Assembly (NCBI GenBank): GCA_963726785.1
Contig: CAVSDJ010000007.1
Coordinates: 1,364,001-1,428,000, forward strand
Reading direction: 5' to 3'
Length of the DNA: 64,000 bases
From: DATEKX01 sp963726785
Lineage (GTDB): Bacteria; Acidobacteriota; Blastocatellia; UBA7656
The position numbers were made by a program, and so were the translations under genes. The notes under the pieces are model-generated. The model ran no database searches. It had not been told where the DNA came from and saw nothing but the letters and a program-made list of their open reading frames with translations. How positions within the stretch are numbered: the first letter of the stretch is position 1; every line of letters starts with the position of its first letter. Shown in pieces: positions 16,464-25,894 of this stretch.

Positions 16464-17975
16464 TTAGTCGTTCGCTCTCACCCAGCCGTAAGCCGCATTG
16501 CTGCGCTGCCCGCCGTTTTCGAGATAAGCGGTCTTCAAACGGTCGAGAGCGTCAGGCGGGAACGGCTTGCGTTTGTCCTTCAAATTCACTTTATAAAGCT
16601 TCGCGGCATTCCGGCCCAGGATCTTGGCCTTGTCTTCTTTGGTCAATTTCTTGTAGCCGAATTTCTCGCACATCTCGTCGCTGATCTGGAATCGCTTGAA
16701 GGCATCAATCGCCCACTGAGGCGATCCCCACCACAGACAATCCGTGCCCCAGACGACGTGATCGGAACCGTAATTTTTTACGTTCTTGCCAATGCCGTGC
16801 ATGGCCAGCATGGGGTCTGCGACTATCAGCACATTGAAGAAGCTGCCAATCTCGCAATAGACGTTGTTCATCTTGGGATTGCGCTTCTTGATATCCATCA
16901 ATATCTTGTGCCACTCGAAATCGCCGGTGGTCGGGTCGAATTTGTTGCTCTCCATCCAGTTCGGCTCGTTCGGCCCGTGCTGAATCGCCGAGTGGTAAAT
17001 GACGAAGTTGAAATCGGGATTTCTGAGCGCCGCTTTCTCGACATCTTTCGGATTGGCAAGGTGGCCGAGCGTGCGCGACTGGTAAGAATAACCTTTGTGC
17101 ACGCTGATTAATTTCATGCCCCGCTTGCGCGACTCTTCGATGAACCACTGAGCGTTGTCGTCATCGAGTTGAAAGCCGCCGCCGGAACGCCCCGGATCAG
17201 TGTGGCAGTACCACTTCCACGAATCAATCTTGTAGACATTCAACTCGCGTTCCATCTGTTCGATGGTCGCCGCCTTGTCAACGGAGTTGGTCTCTTTGTT
17301 CCAGTAATGATTCGGCGCGAGATTGCCCTGACACAGCGCGCGAACCGAACCCGACAGCTCGTTCAGTTCTTTCTTCTTTTCGGCCATCAGCCAGCTTGGC
17401 AGAATGCCGCCGCGCGGCGTTCGCGCTTTGCCTTCGAGCACTTTTCCGTCTGCGCCTCTCTGCGTCTCAAGCGTCGGGACGCCCGATATGACGAGCATCT
17501 CTGTTTCGCTGTCGAGATACATTTCTTTAACGAAGTTCTTGAAACTGTAAGACTCAACATCGTCCTTGAGACTGAATCCCATGTTTTTGACGAACTCCAT
17601 CTCGCGGAAGCGCAGGGCTACGCCGTTGGTGAAGTGCGCCTGAACGTCCATGACGAAGTATTCGCCTTTCGGGAACTTCTCTTCTATCGCGGCGGCCTCG
17701 AACGTTTCAACTTCGTCCACATCCCAGACTTTGCCGTAGACTTTGTTCTGAGCGAGAAAGCATGTGGCCAGCCCCATCGAGCTTGCCATGAAAGTCCTGC
17801 GATCCATGCCCAGCTTCCTGGATTTCTCTTCGGCCATCTGTCCGATCAAATGCTCGACTTTTTTCTGTTGAGGATTCTGCGGGCGCGGAATGAACTCCTC
17901 GTTTGAAACCACCTGAGTGGGCATGGGAGAATCCACACCCTTTTTCATGTCTCTATCTTTTTTGCGAATCCACAT
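16464..17975 (-). CDS. Amidohydrolase-2 family metal hydrolase with internal Tat-type signal
   Basis: A 503-residue protein. About 55 residues of leader precede MDRRTFMASSMGLATCFLAQ, a twin-arginine type signal set unusually far from the start. The mature part has the amidohydrolase_2 barrel: VMDVQAHF (the metal site of this family normally HxH, here QAH), KLISVHKGY, FVIYHSAI, VVWGTDCLWWG (the late Asp ligand) and ILGRNAAKLY. Members act on cyclic acids or as decarboxylases; the substrate here is unknown. AAAGGAATAG upstream supports the ATG at 17975. The loss of the first His of HxH may mean altered metal binding. Confidence 0.82.
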   Translation of the reverse strand: MWIRKKDRDMKKGVDSPMPTQVVSNEEFIPRPQNPQQKKVEHLIGQMAEEKSRKLGMDRRTFMASSMGLATCFLAQNKVYGKVWDVDEVETFEAAAIEEKFPKGEYFVMDVQAHFTNGVALRFREMEFVKNMGFSLKDDVESYSFKNFVKEMYLDSETEMLVISGVPTLETQRGADGKVLEGKARTPRGGILPSWLMAEKKKELNELSGSVRALCQGNLAPNHYWNKETNSVDKAATIEQMERELNVYKIDSWKWYCHTDPGRSGGGFQLDDDNAQWFIEESRKRGMKLISVHKGYSYQSRTLGHLANPKDVEKAALRNPDFNFVIYHSAIQHGPNEPNWMESNKFDPTTGDFEWHKILMDIKKRNPKMNNVYCEIGSFFNVLIVADPMLAMHGIGKNVKNYGSDHVVWGTDCLWWGSPQWAIDAFKRFQISDEMCEKFGYKKLTKEDKAKILGRNAAKLYKVNLKDKRKPFPPDALDRLKTAYLENGGQRSNAAYGWVRAND

Positions 17976-18468
17976 AGTAGCTATTCCTTTCGAGGCCGCG
18001 CCTTCGTCATTCGGAGATGAACCCGCGCAGCTTGAGATTGAATTCTGTTTTCATCCTTCTGTGAGCAAACCCAGTTTCAAGAAGCTATTTCTCATCTAGC
18101 CCTCTGCTTAACCTGACTTATCGGTAGGTAAGCTGATGATAGCTTCAAAAAACGTTCAACTCAAGCGACAAAGCGATTTGAGATTTGCCGACTCCGGGAA
18201 CGAATCAACCTGATTTTTAGATTTGAAATATCTGCCGGATGAAATTCTATCCTACCGGAAGAGATTACGTGAAGGGGCCGAAGATGGTTACGATTTTCAG
18301 TAGATGTGCATTCGGTGAAATGATCTATTGAACGCCGCCGCCTCGCGCAACTTTGACAGGCTTCGATACGCAAGGTTACCACACAAAAACATTTGACAGG
18401 CGCGCGCAATTTCCTGAAAGATAAATCACGCACGCCCTACGCTAGATTGCGGCGAGGAGATAAATCCA
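17976..18468. other. Intergenic region between divergent genes, no gene seen
   Basis: This stretch of 493 bases separates the amidohydrolase (minus) from the DUF4440 protein (plus). It presumably holds both promoters, but I found no convincing -35/-10 pair or operator, and no coding frame with family resemblance. Confidence 0.5.
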
Positions 18469-18948
18469 TTGAAACAAGCTCTTATCATAGCAGCGATGCT
18501 TATTGCTTTTGCGGGCGTGGCAATCGCACAGTCGCAGGATAAAAAGTCAGAGGGCACAAGCAGCGCTGAACAAGAAGTGGCGGCGCTGAACCGCGCGTGG
18601 GCTGATGCAATAGTGCGCGGCGATATGGAGGCGCTTGATCGCTTGTTCGCAAACGATATGAGTGTCACAAGCGGCAACGGCACGGTCAGAAATAAGGCTC
18701 AAGAGATGGACGATCTCAGGCCGAGCGCAGACATCAAGACTTACTTCTTCAACACCGAAGACGTGCGAGTGCGTGTCTTCGGCAATTCGGCTGTGGTGAC
18801 AGGCCACGCAAAGTGGAGAATCAATCTCAAAGGCAGAGACATTGATAATCAGCGTCGCTACACGCTGGTCTTCATTAAGCAAGAGGGGCGCTGGCAAATC
18901 GTCGCTCAACAGTTAAGTCGCACTCCTCCACCACAGCCGCAGAAATAG
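18469..18948 (+). CDS. Secreted SnoaL/DUF4440-like (NTF2 fold) protein
   Basis: A 159-residue protein starting at a TTG with GAGGAGA eight bases upstream (18453-18459). Signal peptide QALIIAAMLIAFAGVAIAQ. The mature part, EVAALNRAWADAIVRGDMEAL, then LDRLFANDM, then VFGNSAVVTGHAKWR and GRWQIVAQQLSRT, is the DUF4440/NTF2-like pattern: small alpha+beta domain with a cavity, often binding a small molecule or acting as isomerase-like scaffold. Function here unknown. The stop codon TAG lies inside the first unit of a 15-base tandem repeat that runs on downstream. Confidence 0.85.
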   Translation: MKQALIIAAMLIAFAGVAIAQSQDKKSEGTSSAEQEVAALNRAWADAIVRGDMEALDRLFANDMSVTSGNGTVRNKAQEMDDLRPSADIKTYFFNTEDVRVRVFGNSAVVTGHAKWRINLKGRDIDNQRRYTLVFIKQEGRWQIVAQQLSRTPPPQPQK

Positions 18949-19054
18949 AAGTCTCAGAAATAGAAGTCTCAGAAATAGAAGTCTCAGAAATAGAAGTCTC
19001 AGAAATAGAAGTCTCAGAAATAGAAGTCTCAGAAATAGAAGTCTCAGAAATAGA
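18941..19054. repeat. 15-bp tandem repeat, seven full copies plus a partial one
   Basis: The unit AGAAATAGAAGTCTC is repeated without a mismatch from 18941 to 19045, followed by AGAAATAGA. The first unit supplies the stop codon of the DUF4440 gene. Because 15 is a multiple of three, every later unit repeats that TAG in the same frame. The array ends 18 bases before the ATG of the next gene. Identity of the copies points to recent slippage expansion. Confidence 0.95.
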
Positions 19055-19072
19055 CGCGGGGCTTAAACAGCT

Positions 19073-20089
19073 ATGCGAGTACTCGTCATTGGCGGAACAC
19101 GTTTCATTGGCCCGCACGTCGCCCGCGCGTTGATTGCCGACGGGCATAACGTCACAGTCTTTCATCGCGGGCAGACAGATTCCAACTTTCTGCCTGAGGT
19201 CAATCACCTCTACGGCGACCGCCGCGACCTTCTCAATTTCCGAGAAGAGTTCAAACGGCTCGCGCCCGATGTCGTGCTCGATATGGTTTGCTTCAACGAG
19301 CGGGAGGCGCGCGACGTGATGCAAACCTTTAAAGGCGTAGCCGCGAGAGTAGTCACGGCAAGCAGCGGAGACGTGTATCGCGCCTACGGTCGCCTGGCGA
19401 GATTAGAGACCGGCCCGCCCGAAACCTTTTCGCTGAACGAAGACTCGCCGCTGCGCGAAAGCCGATACCCGCACCGAGAGATGGCATCGTCACCTGAAGA
19501 TTTCGCTGCCACTTACGACAAGATACCTGTCGAGCAAATAGTCATGAGCGATTCGCAACTGCCGGGCACGATTTTGAGATTGCCTGCCGTGTATGGTCCC
19601 GGCGACCCGCACCATCGTTTGTTTGAATACTTGAAGCGCATCGCCGATGGCCGAAGCCACATTCTGCTCGGAGAAAATTATGCGCGATGGCGATGGACTC
19701 GCGGTTATGTTGAAAATGTCGCTGATGCGATTGCGCTCGCAATAACTGACGAACGCGCCGCCGGTAAGATTTATAACGTTGGCGAAGCTCGCGCGTTTAG
19801 CGAAGCAGAGTGGGCGCGCAAGGTCTGCGGAGCCGCCGGGTGGAAAGGCGAGATCGTTGTTATGCCTGAAGATTTGCTGCCACGGCATCTGGCTGCGCCT
19901 TATGATTACGAGCAACATCTGGATGTTGATACAAATCGAATGCGCGAAGAACTTGGATACCGGGAGCGCATCGCGCCCGAAGTTGCGATGAAAGAAACAG
20001 TCTCGTGGGAGCGGGCAAACCCGCCGGAGCAGATTGATTCAGAGCGTTTCAACTATGCGGCAGAAGACGCTGCGCTATCTGAAGATTGA
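19073..20089 (+). CDS. NAD-dependent epimerase/dehydratase (extended SDR)
   Basis: A 338-residue cytosolic protein. MRVLVIGGTRFIGPHVARAL is the N-terminal NAD(P)-binding GxxGxxG-type motif. DMVCFNE, VTASSGDVY (active-site Ser region) and ILRLPAVYGPGD match extended short-chain dehydrogenases. The usual YxxxK reads YDKIPVEQ (Tyr-Asp-Lys-Ile), so the catalytic Lys spacing is altered and the enzyme may be an atypical, RNA-binding-like or inactive relative. The next gene follows at once, so they probably form an operon. The substrate is unknown. Confidence 0.82.
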   Translation: MRVLVIGGTRFIGPHVARALIADGHNVTVFHRGQTDSNFLPEVNHLYGDRRDLLNFREEFKRLAPDVVLDMVCFNEREARDVMQTFKGVAARVVTASSGDVYRAYGRLARLETGPPETFSLNEDSPLRESRYPHREMASSPEDFAATYDKIPVEQIVMSDSQLPGTILRLPAVYGPGDPHHRLFEYLKRIADGRSHILLGENYARWRWTRGYVENVADAIALAITDERAAGKIYNVGEARAFSEAEWARKVCGAAGWKGEIVVMPEDLLPRHLAAPYDYEQHLDVDTNRMREELGYRERIAPEVAMKETVSWERANPPEQIDSERFNYAAEDAALSED

Positions 20090-20130
20090 ACAACGCAGCA
20101 TATAAATACATAGGTTGCCTGACGGATTTT

Positions 20131-20709
20131 ATGCTCCTGCTTCTAAAGCCTTCCGAAGATCAAATTCGCAGATTTCTCTTATCGCAAAGCGATCAGAGTT
20201 TCTCTTACACAGAAGCCGGAATGACTCGAAGCCGCGCGCCCGTCGGCTACAACGCCGACCACAACCTGATCGAGCTTGGCAAAGGCGCGCATACTTTTGC
20301 CCGCGCCGTAGAAGCTATGCGCAACTGGAATATGTTCGCCCTTCGGTGGGTAAAGCTTTTTTACTCGAATGCGCCGATTGAACCGGGAGCCACTGTTTGC
20401 GTGCGCGTTCATCATTTCGGTTTCTGGTCTTTGAACGCTTGCCGCGTTGTCTATGTCGTTGACGAAGACGGCCCCATCAAACGATTCGGCTTTGCTTACG
20501 GCACGTTGACCGATCACGCGGAACGCGGCGAAGAGCGATTCATACTTGAATGGAATCACGAAGACGATTCCGTGTCTTATGACATTCTGGCTTTCTCTCG
20601 TCCCAGACAGTTTTTCGCAAAGCTCGGCTACCCGTTCACGCGTGCGCTACAAAAACGATTCGCACGCGACTCTAAGCAGGCAATGCTGCGAGCCGTGACT
20701 ATAGATTGA
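20131..20709 (+). CDS. DUF1990 family protein
   Basis: A 192-residue protein from the ATG at 20131; a TTG at 20086 overlapping the SDR stop would add 15 residues and cannot be excluded, as neither has a strong ribosome site. LLKPSEDQIRRFLLSQSDQS, then GYNADHNLIELGKGAHTFAR and RVVYVVDEDGPIKRFGFAYG, then HAERGEERFILEW match DUF1990, a family of unknown function. LAFSRPRQFFAKLGYP ends the domain as usual. It follows the SDR gene at once and probably belongs to the same transcript. Confidence 0.83.
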   Translation: MLLLLKPSEDQIRRFLLSQSDQSFSYTEAGMTRSRAPVGYNADHNLIELGKGAHTFARAVEAMRNWNMFALRWVKLFYSNAPIEPGATVCVRVHHFGFWSLNACRVVYVVDEDGPIKRFGFAYGTLTDHAERGEERFILEWNHEDDSVSYDILAFSRPRQFFAKLGYPFTRALQKRFARDSKQAMLRAVTID

Positions 20710-20738
20710 TAGACGCAGTTCGTCGGCTGGACTATAAT
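20706..20738 (+). promoter_or_regulatory. Weak candidate promoter for the M28 peptidase gene
   Basis: TTGATA at 20706-20711 and a perfect TATAAT at 20733-20738, but with a 21-base spacer, longer than ideal. The -10 box is 46 bases before the ATG at 20785. Confidence 0.3.
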
Positions 20739-20784
20739 TTCGGCTTACTATTCACCAGTGGAAATACACTCTTTGGAGACTCGA

Positions 20785-22440
20785 ATGATAAAAGCCCTTG
20801 CACTATTTCTATCGTGTATATTTCTTTTAAGCCCGCTCCCGACACTTGCGCAGAACGGTGGCGACATCAACGCAAAGATACGCAAAGAAGGATTGGAAAA
20901 CTCGCAGATCATGCGAACCATGCATTACCTCGCGGACGTGTATGGCCCGCGACTGACCGGCTCGCCTAACCTCAAGGCGGCGGGCGAGTGGGCCATCAAA
21001 CAGATGAGCGCGTGGGGATTTGAAAACGGACGTCTCGAACCGTGGGACTTCGGCCACCCGGGATGGCTCAACGAACGAATGACAGCTCACATCGTATCGC
21101 CTGTCAAAGAGCCGCTCGTTTGCGAAGTCCTGGCATGGACGCCCAGCACGAATGGAACGGTAAAGGCGCAAGCCTTTCAGATGATATGGCCCGACAAACC
21201 GAATAAGGAAAAGTTCACCGCTTATCTCGCAAGCGTCAAGGATAAGGTCAAAGGCCGCATCGTGCTCGCGGGCAAACAGCAGGTCGTGCCGGTCAACATC
21301 ACTCCTACTGCGCGCCGCCTTGACGACCAGCAGGCAAAGTCTCGTTACGACCCGAACAACCCAAACGCCGGTCAATTTCCCGGAAGGCCCGGCGGCCCTC
21401 GGTCGGCGGAACCGCCAGACCCGTCGCTGCTGACGCCAGCGCAGATCAACGAGCAGGTTGATAAATTTTTGATCGAAAACGGCGCGCTGCTCAGGATCAA
21501 CGATGCAGGACGCGAGCATCGCCAGATTCGCGCCTTCAGCAATCGCACTTACGATCTTGCGAAAGTGCTGCCGACCGTCGTGATGAGCAACGAAGACTAT
21601 GGCCGCATCTCGCGCATAGCGGCAGACGGCACAGCCGTAGAGCTTGAGTTCAATATAGCTAATCAGGTCTACCCTGAAGGGAAAACGGCTTACAACACGA
21701 TTGCTGAAATTGCTGGCACTGATAAAAAAGATGAAGTAGTAATGCTGGGCGGGCATCTCGATTCATGGCACTCGGCGACGGGCGCAACAGACAACGCCGT
21801 AGGCTGCGCTGTGATGATGGAAGCCGCGCGCATCTTGAAAGCCATAGGCGTGAAGCCGCGTCGCACGATTCGCGTGGCGCTGTGGAGCGGCGAAGAGCAA
21901 GGGCTGCTCGGCTCGCAGGCTTACGTCAAAGAGCACTTCGGCTCGTTCGAGAAACCCAAGTCTGATTTCACGAAGATAGTCGCTTACTTCAACATTGACT
22001 CAGGCACGGGTCGCGCGCGCGGCGCAGGCGTGTTCGGCCCGCCCGAAGCTGCAACAGTAGTGCGCGAAGCGCTCGCGCCGTTTGCAGACCTGGGCGTAGC
22101 CGGAGCCATCCCAACGAAGAATCGTGGACTGGGCGGCTCCGACAACACTTCGTTCAATCAGGCGGGGCTTCCCGGCATAGGCATGGGCCAGGACCCGATT
22201 GAATACAACTCTGCGACCTGGCACACGAACCTGGATACTTACGAACGCATCATCGAAGACGATGTGAAGACATCGGCGATTGTGATTGCAGCGGCAGTCT
22301 ATCAACTTGCAATGCGCGACGAGATGCTGCCTCGATTCACTAAGGAGGCGATGCCTGCATTACCGCCGCCTCCTAATACTCCACAAACGCCGCAACCCGC
22401 CGTGACGCCGCAACCCGCTGCAACACCATCGCGACCGTAA
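20785..22440 (+). CDS. Secreted M28-family zinc peptidase
   Basis: A 551-residue protein from the ATG at 20785 (TTTGGAGAC upstream). Signal peptide ALALFLSCIFLLSPLPTLAQ. The zinc sites of M28 peptidases are visible: GGHLDSWHSATGATDNAVG (His and bridging Asp), WSGEEQGLLGS (catalytic Glu and ligand Glu), NIDSGTG (Asp) and TWHTNLDTYE (last His). A PA-like insert lies between about residues 130 and 270. The C-terminus is a Pro/Thr/Gln tail (TPQTPQPAVTPQPAATPS), a flexible extension. Aminopeptidase or carboxypeptidase activity outside the cytoplasm is expected. Confidence 0.92.
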   Translation: MIKALALFLSCIFLLSPLPTLAQNGGDINAKIRKEGLENSQIMRTMHYLADVYGPRLTGSPNLKAAGEWAIKQMSAWGFENGRLEPWDFGHPGWLNERMTAHIVSPVKEPLVCEVLAWTPSTNGTVKAQAFQMIWPDKPNKEKFTAYLASVKDKVKGRIVLAGKQQVVPVNITPTARRLDDQQAKSRYDPNNPNAGQFPGRPGGPRSAEPPDPSLLTPAQINEQVDKFLIENGALLRINDAGREHRQIRAFSNRTYDLAKVLPTVVMSNEDYGRISRIAADGTAVELEFNIANQVYPEGKTAYNTIAEIAGTDKKDEVVMLGGHLDSWHSATGATDNAVGCAVMMEAARILKAIGVKPRRTIRVALWSGEEQGLLGSQAYVKEHFGSFEKPKSDFTKIVAYFNIDSGTGRARGAGVFGPPEAATVVREALAPFADLGVAGAIPTKNRGLGGSDNTSFNQAGLPGIGMGQDPIEYNSATWHTNLDTYERIIEDDVKTSAIVIAAAVYQLAMRDEMLPRFTKEAMPALPPPPNTPQTPQPAVTPQPAATPSRP

Positions 22441-22607
22441 GCAGGAATCAGTAAGGGTTGCCTGTATCATAAAAATAGCCTTGTGGCCCTCAGTAACCAA
22501 TCAGCGCGGCGCGGTGTCTGACCTTATAGAGGGTAAGAGGCGCGGCACCTTTCCCTCGATTTTGCTATTGCCGTGTGCAGGGGGGCTAGAAAGAAGGAGA
22601 GATGGTT

Positions 22608-22886
22608 ATGAAAAAATTATTAGCTTTATCGTTATTGGCTTCGGCCTTTACATTTGGCGGCGCGACCGGCGCTGCATCAGCCAAACCAGTTAATTCGACA
22701 GCGGTTCGAGTGTCATCTGCTGCGCCCGCGGTTGCGGTACAAAGATGGCGACGGCCTGGACGCGTTCGTATTGTGACGCGCACTGTGCGTCAGGGCAGGC
22801 ATCTTTACAGACTTACATACAGGATCACCCGGTTTCCGAACGGCAGAACTTCCAGCCAGCTAATCAGGAGAGTAATGATTCGTTAG
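22608..22886 (+). CDS. Small secreted basic protein, unknown
   Basis: A 92-residue protein starting MKKLLALSLLASAFTFGGA, a signal peptide. AAGGAGAG at 22594-22601 is well placed for the ATG at 22608; the ATG at 22602 is too close. The mature part is Arg-rich and beta-like (RVRIVTRTVRQGRHLYRLTY, then RVMIR). I do not recognise a family. It might bind nucleic acid or polyanions outside the cell. Confidence 0.6.
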   Translation: MKKLLALSLLASAFTFGGATGAASAKPVNSTAVRVSSAAPAVAVQRWRRPGRVRIVTRTVRQGRHLYRLTYRITRFPNGRTSSQLIRRVMIR

Positions 22887-23004
22887 TAGTCCGCATCTGG
22901 TTGCGATCAGTAAAGTTCGCAAATGATATGCTAAGAGATAATCAAATGCTCTTAGCATATTATTTGTAGAAAACACGCCTCACATTCAATCAATACATCC
23001 ATCG

Positions 23005-23983
23005 TCAAATCTCTTTAAGGGCTTGCTGCAAGGCGAGCTTTTGCGGGCTGTCCTTAAGGCTGTTTAAAAAAACTCTCAGCCATCTTTTTTGCTCCGGGTC
23101 TCCGAGTTTTGCAATCTTTGATAGCTCTGCAAAATTATGCTCGATCAGTTTTTCACCGCTTAATCTTTCGTTGTTGTAAACACTGCTCAGTTCTTCTTCC
23201 GTCACTTCAGATCGAGACTTGTCCAGAATGAAACGCTGCTTGTTATCATCCCAAATGTAGTACGCTTTTTGTCCCTTTGCAAAAAGCGTCGTGCCCTCTT
23301 TCTTATTACAATCGGTGATGTGGTAAGTAAGGATGAATTGAATCGGCACTGTATAAATCCCGTTCTCGAAATCGTGACGGAAAAGAAGCGTCGCGTAAGT
23401 TCGCATCAAATTATTCTGGCAGAATAGGCTCTGCCCTTGAATCGGATATGACAGGACTTCTCGCACTTCTTTTTCCTTTATCTCGTACCATACTTCACTG
23501 TAAGCCGCAGCGGCCTCGAAGCTCTTTCATTAGAACCCATGTTCGATCATCTCCCTTTTCAATCCTGTATTCTGGAGGGCCGTAAGCCGGGATGTTGCCG
23601 ATGAGCTGCCATGCCTCGTCAGTCGAATCCGATTTTGCTCTTTTGAAAAAAAGATATTGGTGCGACTTCCCGTCCTTGTAAGAGATTCTTAGGGCGACCG
23701 TCCTGCCAACATCAATATCGAAGGTTTCAGCTTCGCAGTCGCCCTTGCAGCGGTAAGACATATCTGCGGTAATTTCTATCTTGAGCAACGCCCAGATCTG
23801 CTTCAGATCAACATTTTCATTCATGTCTATGAACCACTCGATCAGATACGGAGACCGGAGCATCGAAACGGCGCGTTCATCTGTGGAAGGTGTTGACTGA
23901 TTTTGAGATAAAGCTTCAAGGCCGAAGCTCGAAAGAGAAACCGTCAGAGCAAGCAAAAAACTGATTGGCAGATGAAACAGCAT
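23005..23983 (-). pseudogene. Secreted protein of unknown function, one frameshift
   Basis: The 5' part starts at the ATG at 23983 with a signal peptide (LPISFLLALTVSLSSFGLEA) and runs to about 23515, where an out-of-frame stop is met. Just before it the other frame opens as EAAAAYSEVWYEIKEKEVRE and continues without a stop through VLSYPIQGQSLFCQNN to the C-terminus at 23005. The two pieces fit end to end with a net excess of one base, giving about 325 residues. No known domain was recognised; the first half has a Cys pair (RCKGDCE). It is probably one gene with a one-base insertion, real or from sequencing. Confidence 0.7.
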
Positions 23984-24163
23984 TGATCGCCTTGTGCACA
24001 AAAGTAATTCGGCTCAAATAAAATATAACGCATCGGCAGGCACGGGCGAAACGTAACGTTGTTTATCCTGCCACTCTGAATTAAAGTTAAAGGTTATATA
24101 AATCTCGCGCATCATCATTGTTGATGGCGCAAACAACTTTCTCAGAGGGATACGCAAAACTAT

Positions 24164-25846
24164 ATGTCAGATACTCCGAACAAAGTTATTTATTCGATGA
24201 TAGGCGTGGGCAAGTATTACGACAAGAAGCCGATCATCAAAGACATCTACCTCTCCTATTTTTACGGCGCGAAGATCGGCGTGCTTGGACTCAACGGCTC
24301 AGGCAAAAGCACCTTGCTTCGCATCCTTGCGGGCGAAGACAAAGAGTTCGTAGGCCAGACAGTTATCTCGCCCGGTTATACGATTGGCTATCTCGAACAG
24401 GAGCCGCGACTCGACGAGTCGAAAACCGTGCGCGAGATAGTCGAGCAGGGCGTGCAGGAAACCGTAAACCTGCTCAAAGAGTTTGACGAAATCAACGAGA
24501 AGTTCGCCGAGCCGATGACGGATGACGAGATGAATGCGCTGCTCGAACGACAGGGCGCAGTGCAGGAAAAGCTCGACGCAACAGGCGCGTGGGATCTTGA
24601 TAGCCGATTAGAGATGGCAATGGACGCGTTGCGCTGCCCGCCCGGTGACACTGAAATCAAAGTGCTGTCGGGCGGCGAGCTTCGTCGCGTCGCACTGTGC
24701 CGGTTGCTTCTGAAACAGCCGGACATACTGCTGCTTGACGAGCCGACCAATCACCTTGATGCAGAATCGGTCGCGTGGCTTGAGCAGCATCTTCAAAAAT
24801 ATCCCGGCACTGTTATCGCAGTAACGCACGACCGCTACTTTCTCGATAACGTCGCAGGCTGGATTCTGGAACTCGATCAAGGGCGCGGCATTCCGTGGGA
24901 AGGCAACTACTCGTCGTGGCTCGAACAAAAACAGACTCGTCTCGCGCAGGAAGAAAAGTCTGAAAGTCAGCGACAGAAAACATTGGAACGCGAGCTTGAA
25001 TGGATTCGCATGTCGCCCAAAGGCCGCCACGCGAAATCGAAAGCGCGCATCAACTCTTACGAAGCGATGCTGGCGCAGGAAAGCGAAAAGCGCGCCCGCG
25101 ACCTTGAGATTTATATTCCACCCGGCCCGCGTCTTGGCAACGTAGTCATCGAAGCCCGTGACGTGACGAAAGCTTACGGCGACAATATTCTTGTCGAAGG
25201 CATGACGTTTGCGCTGCCGCCGGGCGGAATCGTCGGAGTCATCGGCCCGAACGGCGCGGGCAAGACGACGCTCTTTAGAATGATCACGAATCAAGAGCAG
25301 CCCGACAACGGCGCGATTCGCACAGGCGAGACGGTCGAGCTTGCTTACGTAGATCAGAGCCGCGATGCGCTCGATGCGAACAAAACAATCTGGGAAGAGA
25401 TTTCCGAGGGCCAGGACATAATCGAGCTTGGAAAGCGACAGGTCAACTCGCGCGCTTACGTTGCGCGGTTCAACTTTTCGGGAACAGACCAGCAGAAAAA
25501 AGTCGGGATGCTGTCGGGCGGCGAGCGCAATCGCGTGCATCTTGCGCGGATGCTCAAGTCGGGCGCGAACGTCTTGCTGTTGGACGAGCCGACCAACGAC
25601 CTGGACGTGAACACGATGCGCGCCCTGGAGGAGGCGCTTGAAAATTTCGCCGGATGCGCCGTCATCATCAGCCACGACCGCTGGTTTCTCGACCGCATAG
25701 CAACGCACATACTTGCGTTTGAAGGCGACAGCCGCGTGGTCTTTTTCGACGGCAACTACACCGAATACGAAGCGGATAAAAAAGCGCGGCTCGGCGCGGC
25801 AGCCGAACAACCCCATCGAATCAAGTATCGCCAGTTGACTAGATGA
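24164..25846 (+). CDS. ettA: Energy-dependent translational throttle protein EttA (ABC-F ATPase)
   Basis: 560 residues, the usual length. Two ATP-binding cassettes: Walker A GLNGSGKST and GPNGAGKTT, signature motifs LSGGELRRV and LSGGERNRV, Walker B LLLDEPTNHLD and LLLDEPTNDLD. No membrane domain. The long basic linker with an arm region (IRMSPKGRHAKSKARINSY) is the EttA-type P-site tRNA interaction motif. EttA binds the ribosomal E site and gates the first peptide bonds according to ATP/ADP. It appears monocistronic. Confidence 0.95.
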   Translation: MSDTPNKVIYSMIGVGKYYDKKPIIKDIYLSYFYGAKIGVLGLNGSGKSTLLRILAGEDKEFVGQTVISPGYTIGYLEQEPRLDESKTVREIVEQGVQETVNLLKEFDEINEKFAEPMTDDEMNALLERQGAVQEKLDATGAWDLDSRLEMAMDALRCPPGDTEIKVLSGGELRRVALCRLLLKQPDILLLDEPTNHLDAESVAWLEQHLQKYPGTVIAVTHDRYFLDNVAGWILELDQGRGIPWEGNYSSWLEQKQTRLAQEEKSESQRQKTLERELEWIRMSPKGRHAKSKARINSYEAMLAQESEKRARDLEIYIPPGPRLGNVVIEARDVTKAYGDNILVEGMTFALPPGGIVGVIGPNGAGKTTLFRMITNQEQPDNGAIRTGETVELAYVDQSRDALDANKTIWEEISEGQDIIELGKRQVNSRAYVARFNFSGTDQQKKVGMLSGGERNRVHLARMLKSGANVLLLDEPTNDLDVNTMRALEEALENFAGCAVIISHDRWFLDRIATHILAFEGDSRVVFFDGNYTEYEADKKARLGAAAEQPHRIKYRQLTR

Positions 25847-25894
25847 TGGCCGTCTCGCTCGGACACTGCTGCAAGTTTTAATAAAGGTGAAACG

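Noticed and set aside
18941..19054. Tandem repeat considered as a CRISPR array
   Set aside because: The units are 15 bp and contiguous without spacers, and no cas gene is present.
20827..21756. 309-codon frame antisense to the M28 peptidase gene
   Set aside because: Opposite the conserved peptidase; low-complexity Arg-rich product.
24608..25816. Long antisense frame of 402 codons opposite ettA
   Set aside because: It is opposite a clearly conserved gene whose codon bias keeps the complementary frame open; the peptide has no recognisable motifs.
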